DNA from: Gp6-AA40 sp963723495 | GTDB taxonomy: Bacteria > Acidobacteriota > Vicinamibacteria > Vicinamibacterales > UBA2999 | Assembly (NCBI GenBank): GCA_963723495.1 | Contig: CAVRQR010000013.1 | Location: 359,080 to 423,079, forward strand | DNA length: 64,000 nucleotides | Direction of reading: 5' to 3' | Part shown: one piece after another, positions 59,269 to 64,000 of the stretch | Numbering within the stretch: position 1 is the first letter of the stretch | Layout of the letters: the number at the start of each line of letters is the position of its first letter | The notes under the pieces: model-generated | Seen by the model: the letters and a program-made list of their open reading frames with translations, nothing else | The model's database searches: none | What the model was told of the DNA's origin: nothing | Position numbers and translations under genes: made by a program

Positions 59269-60321
59269 CTAGTGGACCGTACTCACTGAAATACGACTAA
59301 TGCGTCGCGCCGGGTTGCGGTAGTTCCAACGAATCGGTTTCGGTGCCTTGTTGTAGTGCCGGATGTAGCGACGAATCTTCCGCGCAAGATCGGCGACGGA
59401 CGTAAAGATGCCACGGGCCAGGAGATCGCGTTCGATCTTCGCGAACCAGAGCTCGACTTGGTTCAGCCAGGACGAATACGTCGGGGTGAAATGGAGATGG
59501 ACGTTCGGATGATCCAGCAGGAAGGTCCGCACGGCTTGGGTCTTGTGGGTCGACAGGTTGTCCGCGATGACGTGAATCTCTCGGCGCTTCGGTTGCGTCG
59601 CGACGATGTCGCCGAGGAAGGCGACAAACGCCGCGCTCGTATGTCGGGGGACGGTCTGCCCGAGCACTTCGCCGGACTGCGTGTCGAGCGCGGCCAGCAA
59701 CGAGAGTGTGCCATGCCGGTAGTACTCGAAGCCGTGCCGCTCGGCCCGTCCGGGCGACAGCGGCAGCACCGGATCGAGGCGGTCGAGGGCTTGAATCGCC
59801 GTTTTTTCATCGACGGCGAACACGGCCGCGTGATCCGGAGGATTGACGTACAACCCAATCACGTCCGCCGCCTTCGTCTCGAAATCCGGATCGTCCGATT
59901 GCATGTACCGTTTGAATCGATGCGGCTGCAGGCCGGCGCGCTGCCAGGCCTTCGCGACGAGATTGTGATGAATCTTCAGCAGGCGACCCAGCTTCCGCGT
60001 ACTCCAATGCGTGCTGCCGTCGGGCGGCGCCTGCCGCGTCTTTTCAAGCACCCGCGCTTCCATCGCGGGCGTCAGCACCGACGGCGGCTGGCCGCGGTAC
60101 CGGGGCCGCAGGCCCTCCACGCGCTCGGCCAGGAATCGGCGGCGCCACCGGTTGATGTAGTCGCGGTAGCACGGCACCGTGGTCTCGATCGTCGTATACG
60201 AGTCGCCAGCGGCCAGCATGAGAATCACGCGCGCGCGGCGCGCGTCTTCGGATCGAATCTTGAGACTGCGCACGCGGCGTTCGAGCTCAACTCGTTCATC
60301 GGTCGTCAACGTCAGCGCCAT
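59269..60321 (-). CDS. IS630-family transposase
   Basis: 350 residues from the ATG at 60321. N-terminal HTH domains (RRARVILMLAAGDSYTTIETTV; PPDGSTHWSTRKLGRLLKIHHNLVAKAW). DDE catalytic domain intact: VFAVDEKTAIQALDR, EIHVIADNLSTHKTQAV and SSWLNQVELWFAKIERD, so Asp, Asp and Glu are all present. The reading frame uses the element to its last base; the stop codon TAG is formed by the TA duplication plus the flanking G. Probably still active. Confidence 0.93.
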   Translation of the reverse strand: MALTLTTDERVELERRVRSLKIRSEDARRARVILMLAAGDSYTTIETTVPCYRDYINRWRRRFLAERVEGLRPRYRGQPPSVLTPAMEARVLEKTRQAPPDGSTHWSTRKLGRLLKIHHNLVAKAWQRAGLQPHRFKRYMQSDDPDFETKAADVIGLYVNPPDHAAVFAVDEKTAIQALDRLDPVLPLSPGRAERHGFEYYRHGTLSLLAALDTQSGEVLGQTVPRHTSAAFVAFLGDIVATQPKRREIHVIADNLSTHKTQAVRTFLLDHPNVHLHFTPTYSSWLNQVELWFAKIERDLLARGIFTSVADLARKIRRYIRHYNKAPKPIRWNYRNPARRISRISVSTVH

Positions 60322-60368
60322 ATGGCGCCAGAGAGTACCAGGTACCGCTTCAGTCAGACAAGCCACTA
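59270..60368 (-). mobile_element. Complete IS630-family insertion sequence
   Basis: About 1.1 kb. Terminal inverted repeats match as GTGG...GT...ACTGAA: left 59272-59290 and right 60349-60366. Each end is bordered by TA (59270-59271 and 60367-60368), the target duplication of IS630/Tc1-type elements. It contains one intact transposase gene. Insertion is at the very 3' end of the PAP2 gene. Confidence 0.88.
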
Positions 60369-61673
60369 GAAGACCATCAGATAGGCACCAACCCAGAACG
60401 ACGCGCAGAGGAGCAAGCCGAAGAGAATGCCTCGGGCGGCACCACACCCGTCGAGGCTGTCGGCATGGAGACTTGTCGCCTTGATGCGAGGCACGGATTT
60501 GACGCCACTCTGGCAAAGAATTTTCGCCTCGCGAGCGACTCGATACACGTGCACATCGCCGGCCGAGAAGGGGTTTTCACCACGGGCTGCTCGTCTAGGA
60601 GGCGGTGAGTGTCGGGTCAGGCCAAAGCCGATCATCGCGGCGACTGTCGCCACGGTCAGCCCCGCAAGCACGTCCACCGCGTGGTGATATCTCGTATACA
60701 CACAGGCGACGCTGAGTCCGACCGCAATCAGTCCGAACCAGAGCGCCGCTCTTCGGTCGGTGGCATACAGGCCGAATGTCAGCGCCCATGCACCCGAGAC
60801 GTGAGCGCTTGGGAAACATCCTCCCGAAACCGCCGCGCCCGCGATGATCAATTCAATGGCGCGGGTGAATACCCAGCCGCCAAACGGACGCAGACCCTCC
60901 ATGACCTCGGGGTGTTCCCACGGCCCACGCGCGGGGAGGAACGGATACCACACATATGACAGGAAGAAACCGAGCATCATGCACGTCATCGCCGTGTGAA
61001 ACCCGCTTCCTGGTGTTCCGCGGCCTCGGCGGCCACCGTTCCAGGCGATGATGATCCCGCCAATGATCAAGAGAAAATACGAGAAGTAGAAGGCGTGCAT
61101 GATCTCGTCGAGCACCGGATTGCCGGCCTGCGAAAGCATCACCGCCGGCGTGCCGCCGAACAGCGTGCTGTCCGCGTTGAACAGGTAGTGCTCGAACCAG
61201 TAGGGTGTGTCCGCAGCTGCCGCGTTGACCGTGAGCGTCACCTCCTCGAAGAAGGGCGTCAAGAGCAGCGCCGGATACGTGTATCGCAGGAATCGCGCAA
61301 CCGACCTCGCACAAGACAGCCAGCGGGAATCGGCCGCACGCGGCTGTTCCCACGCCGCGCCTCGCGACGGTAACAGCAGAAGCCCTACGACGATCGCGGC
61401 GTGGCCTCCAAGGATGTACGGCCACCGCGGAACCGCCCACACGATCGCGACGAGCGCAACGAAGGTGACGTAGGTAGCCAAGATCCAGTCAAGGGCCATC
61501 CAGGAAGCCGTTCGTGCGGCGACCCAGCCCCAGGCCCGCGTGGCTGGAGCAGCATAGACGGACAGACTGTCGTCGCTGCCAGATGTGTTGCGTGGTGAAT
61601 GACTTCGGGGGATTCCAGCGAGGGATTGAAAGGATCCGGGAACGTTCCTCATCTTCGTCAAAACCGCCTTCAC
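60366..61673 (-). CDS. PAP2-superfamily membrane phosphatase
   Basis: 435 residues with at least six membrane helices. The phosphatase motifs GGCFPSAHVSGAW (PSAH) and CVYTRYHHAVDVLAGL (xRxxxxxHxxxD) mark a type 2 phosphatidic acid phosphatase-like or inositolphosphorylceramide-synthase-like enzyme. After the PAP2 core, a ~70-residue extension ends in a further helix (GILFGLLLCASFWVGAYLMVF). The stop codon TAG is shared with the TA target duplication and first base of the adjacent IS630. The start is uncertain; several Met codons lie in the polar N-terminus. Confidence 0.8.
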   Translation of the reverse strand: MKAVLTKMRNVPGSFQSLAGIPRSHSPRNTSGSDDSLSVYAAPATRAWGWVAARTASWMALDWILATYVTFVALVAIVWAVPRWPYILGGHAAIVVGLLLLPSRGAAWEQPRAADSRWLSCARSVARFLRYTYPALLLTPFFEEVTLTVNAAAADTPYWFEHYLFNADSTLFGGTPAVMLSQAGNPVLDEIMHAFYFSYFLLIIGGIIIAWNGGRRGRGTPGSGFHTAMTCMMLGFFLSYVWYPFLPARGPWEHPEVMEGLRPFGGWVFTRAIELIIAGAAVSGGCFPSAHVSGAWALTFGLYATDRRAALWFGLIAVGLSVACVYTRYHHAVDVLAGLTVATVAAMIGFGLTRHSPPPRRAARGENPFSAGDVHVYRVAREAKILCQSGVKSVPRIKATSLHADSLDGCGAARGILFGLLLCASFWVGAYLMVF

Positions 61674-62231
61674 ATCGGAATGTGCAGAAGACGGCCGAAC
61701 GGGCTCAAGGGTAAAGGCCCCGTCATGGCTCGTGCCGCTCCTGAGCCCCTGCGGGTCGGTGGCCTATCGCGTGAAGAACCGGACGATGGCGGCGGGCGAG
61801 TCCCATACCGGCACATTGCCCTCATCGAGGCGATGAGCAAGGAGCGGGATCGGTTTGCGTATTCAGCGCCGAGGAAGGCTTTGTGGTGATGAGGGGAGAA
61901 CAAGTACCCGTTAGAAGGAGGGTTTAGTCGCCATCCTTCTGGGCAGCCCGGACCCGCGAGCATGTCATCGCGAGCATTCTCGTGCAGCTTCGTGGTGGCA
62001 CTCCGGTTGCGAGAAGGTGCCGAACCACGGTTGATGGTCGACTCTGATCTCGCCACGTCGTTTCGTTACGTCTGCGCAGCCCGACGACTGACGCAGTCAA
62101 CACCATCGCGCTGCGAATTGTCTACAACGAACGCGAAGTCGGCGACGTTATGCCCGTAGTCTCTATTCAGGTCGAGAGCGGGGCCGGACGGGGTTCGACA
62201 TTCACTGATGTAGCTAGCACGCGAGCACGCG
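61674..62231. other. 558-bp stretch without a supported gene
   Basis: Divergent gap between the PAP2 gene and the single-domain receiver gene. Short frames on both strands carry no recognisable motif or good start. Confidence 0.4.
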
Positions 62232-62633
62232 GTGCCGGCAGCTAAACGGGCTGCCGATTCGTCCTCTGCAACGACTCGGCGGACCGTGCTGCTCGTCGAC
62301 GATGATCAGCGGGTGCGCGAAACGATCCGCATGATGCTGGAGCGCGCCGGCCATCGGGTCGTCGAAGCCGAATCCGCTGAGGATGCGATCAACCAGTTCA
62401 ATACCATGGAATCCGTGGACCTGTTGGTGTCCGACCTGCAGATGCCAGGGCTGTCTGGGCTCGAGTTGTTTGACAGGCTCGTCGAGCGTCTTCCTTCGCT
62501 GCGGGTGCTGTTCATCTCCGGAGCCGCCAGCCCCCCCGACCTCGCTACGATCGCGCGCAAAGGAGCGGCCTTCCTTGAGAAGCCATTCTCGGCGGAAATG
62601 CTCGCCAACAAGGTACACGAGGTCCTCAGTTAG
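62232..62633 (+). CDS. Single-domain response regulator
   Basis: 133 residues, one receiver domain only. Acidic pair LLVDDDQRVRE, phospho-acceptor Asp in LLVSDLQMPGLSG, Ser/Thr in LFISGAA and Lys in FLEKPFS: all functional positions are present. The domain resembles the C-terminal receiver of hybrid kinases. Start GTG at 62232. No kinase gene nearby; the hybrid kinase at 0.1-2.9 kb is 59 kb away. Confidence 0.88.
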   Translation: MPAAKRAADSSSATTRRTVLLVDDDQRVRETIRMMLERAGHRVVEAESAEDAINQFNTMESVDLLVSDLQMPGLSGLELFDRLVERLPSLRVLFISGAASPPDLATIARKGAAFLEKPFSAEMLANKVHEVLS

Positions 62634-62796
62634 AACGTCCCTTGGCTTCGGCGATTAACAAACAAGGTGGGGGTCGCAAGTGGTCGCCTCAAATGGTGCA
62701 GCATGTTTTGCAGACTGCCTGAGGCGGATGCGACGGACGATTTCTCGAATGAATTCATCCAGCCGCGCCAGCGGTTTCGCCCACGTCCATCGGCTG

Positions 62797-62816
62797 GTGG
62801 GTCAGATTGTGGGTCA
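62797..62816. repeat. 20-bp repeat, left copy
   Basis: The 20-mer gtgggtcagattgtgggtca, itself a partial tandem of GTGGGTCA, recurs exactly at 63625-63644. Read on the minus strand it encodes LTHNLTH in both places. Confidence 0.7.
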
Positions 62817-62885
62817 GCCTTCGGGCCCCATGCGATACTGCAGACACAAATGACACCTAAGCGCACCTGCCCAAAGGGCCAAGTC

Positions 62886-63353
62886 ATGATCAGTCGATTG
62901 ATACTACTGTTCGCGGTGGCTCTCGGCGCGACGGCATCAGCCGCCGGTCAGACACTTTCCGCAGAGGATTCGCTCAAGGCGACGCATGAAGCGCTGATGC
63001 AGGCTGTTACCGCTGCCAATGCCGACCGCGTATCGGCGCTGATACACCCGCGAGCGCTCGGCTTTTTCCGCATGAGTGAGCAGGTGGCCGAGCTCGAAGG
63101 CGGCTCAAGCCTTCGCGCGATCGTTGAGACGCTGCTTCGGGACTTGGGTGAATTCACAACATCGCAGCAGTCGCTTACGACGCGGCTCCGCGTCATCGGC
63201 GAAACTGGCATCGTGACTCAAACCTTGAGGCGTGAAGCAGCGACGGGGAGAAAGAAAGTAGTCCGCTATCTGCGTAGCACCGGTATCTACGTACGATCGG
63301 CCGACGGGTGGAGGCTGATGTCGTGGCACACGTCGGACGTTCCCCTGTCTTAG
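62886..63353 (+). CDS. Secreted NTF2/SnoaL-like (DUF4440-type) protein
   Basis: 155 residues from the ATG at 62886. Signal peptide SRLILLFAVALGATASAAGQ. The mature domain is a cone-shaped alpha+beta fold of NTF2 type: SLKATHEALMQAVTAANADRVSALIHPRALGFF at the start and the closing strand YVRSADGWRLMSWHTSDVP. Such proteins are often secreted single-domain enzymes or binding proteins of unknown role. It lies between the two 20-bp repeats. Confidence 0.78.
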   Translation: MISRLILLFAVALGATASAAGQTLSAEDSLKATHEALMQAVTAANADRVSALIHPRALGFFRMSEQVAELEGGSSLRAIVETLLRDLGEFTTSQQSLTTRLRVIGETGIVTQTLRREAATGRKKVVRYLRSTGIYVRSADGWRLMSWHTSDVPLS

Positions 63354-63685
63354 ACCCCACACGTCAGCACACGGCCCTTTCGACTCTTCATCTGCCAGCA
63401 CATCTCGAGCAGCGTGAGCGGTGGCACGACTTCGCGCCAGTGCGATTATGTACGGGTCGAAGTCCATAATGCGTCTCCGGTGTTGGCTTGCTCCAGGCCA
63501 TCGACGCTCGCACTGCTGACAGCGGAAGGTCATTACGTTGTCGTCCTGACGCTCAATAGCGCCAGATGGGCGTCGGCACACAGGGCAGATAAGCCCGCTC
63601 GGCGTTTTCGGCTCGCTTGGCGTAGTGGGTCAGATTGTGGGTCAACTGAGGGTTAGTCGCTCGCGCACGCTGATGAATCGTCGAA
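63354..63685. other. 332-bp stretch with possible integrase/transposase debris
   Basis: On the minus strand a frame ending at 63553 reads LTHNLTHYAKRAENAERAYL then PCVPTPIWRY, like the C-terminal tail of a recombinase or transposase, with no upstream part. I cannot name the family. No intact gene. Confidence 0.35.
63625..63644. repeat. 20-bp repeat, right copy
   Basis: Exact copy of 62797-62816, 828 bp away, same orientation. Confidence 0.7.
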
Positions 63686-63928
63686 TTATCTCGCCGTGAA
63701 ATTTGGATCGGCCACGATCACCTCGTGTCCGAGCGTTTCCAGGTGCTGCGCAACCCACTCACTCTCGGTTGCCGCCTCGAGCAGAATGCGCATGCGCGGC
63801 CGTCCCCAAAACACGGCCGTCAAGCGATCGCGCGTCGTCGCGATCCGTCGGTCGATGATCTCACCGCCTTCCCTCAGGATCCGAATCTGGCTGTCTTTCT
63901 TGTGAAGGTCGATGGCACCATACTCCAT
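63686..63928 (-). pseudogene. N-terminal fragment of an IS110-family transposase
   Basis: 80 residues: MEYGAIDLHKKDSQIRILRE, then IIDRRIATTRDRLTAVFWGRPRMRILLEAATESEWVAQHLETLGHEVIVADPN. This is the start of the DEDD (RuvC-like) domain of IS110 transposases, with the first catalytic Asp in GAIDLHKK and Glu in LLEAATES. The gene ends abruptly at a stop after ADPNFTAR, so the rest of the catalytic domain and the C-terminal serine domain are lost. GGAGAAG precedes the ATG. Confidence 0.8.
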
Positions 63929-64000
63929 GGCTGGTCTTCTCCTTGCGCCTCAAGAGCGCGTTTCAGCAACGTGGAGCGCACGCTACCACCTCGCTCAGGA

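Noticed and set aside
59356..60369. Plus-strand open frame of about 337 codons inside the IS630
   Set aside because: Antisense to the intact transposase.

Overview
The window is about 64 kb of high-GC bacterial chromosome. It is densely coded on both strands, and I see no rRNA, tRNA or CRISPR array. The gene content suggests an acidobacterium, perhaps of the Vicinamibacteria: a single ADOP-type FtsX/MacB permease, several small DinB proteins, a quinoprotein dehydrogenase, a PEP-CTERM protein and a DsbA-like protein with a SurA-like N-terminus. The taxonomy is inference; there is no marker gene here that proves it.

Layout. 0.1-3.4 kb: hybrid sensor kinase and a DUF1810 protein. 3.4-12.1 kb (minus strand): flavin oxidoreductase, zinc-ribbon protein, MscS channel, second mechanosensitive-type membrane protein, glycosyltransferase, trehalose synthase and glycogen debranching enzyme; the part from MscS to GlgX looks like an osmotic-stress operon. 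12.3-17 kb: GGDEF/EAL protein and an orphan CobS/CobT-like MoxR/VWA pair. 17-22.5 kb: metallo-beta-lactamase-fold enzyme, endonuclease IV, and a sigma-54 activator with three GAF-like repeats. 22.5-31.8 kb: degenerate receiver, possible leader-peptide ORF, FAD oxidoreductase, glucose-6-phosphate dehydrogenase, large DUF2235 membrane protein, VOC protein, GlsB-type protein, DinB and a phytanoyl-CoA-dioxygenase-like protein. 31.9-39.6 kb: large two-part glycosyltransferase-like gene, PQQ dehydrogenase, second DinB, ADOP permease. 39.8-43.1 kb: arsenic locus (arsR, aquaporin, arsC, with rsmE downstream, and divergent arsM). 43.1-49.1 kb: SGNH hydrolase, IS630 remnant, secreted proteins, sulfite-oxidase-type enzyme. 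49.1-56.7 kb: an accessory segment bracketed by the full and a broken copy of the sulfite-oxidase gene, holding a lower-GC M6-type metalloprotease, a DsbA-like protein, a cysteine-rich DUF11-like protein and a LuxR-type regulator. 56.8-64 kb: serine hydrolase, complete IS630 element, PAP2 phosphatase, single-domain receiver, NTF2-like protein and an IS110 fragment.

A striking property is the number of +/-1 frameshifts. At least twenty breaks interrupt otherwise well conserved genes, with homologous protein continuing across each break, while neighbouring long genes are intact. I read most of them as uncorrected single-base sequence errors rather than gene decay, and give gene coordinates across the breaks. 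True debris is concentrated around the transposon remnants and the sulfite-oxidase duplication.

I did not find an obvious novel defence or mobile system. The best candidates for something under-described are the MscS/glycosyltransferase/TreS/GlgX operon, the CobS/CobT pair next to a c-di-GMP protein, the short leader-like ORF at 23.4 kb, the two-part glycosyltransferase with a PhyH partner, and the duplication-bracketed accessory island.
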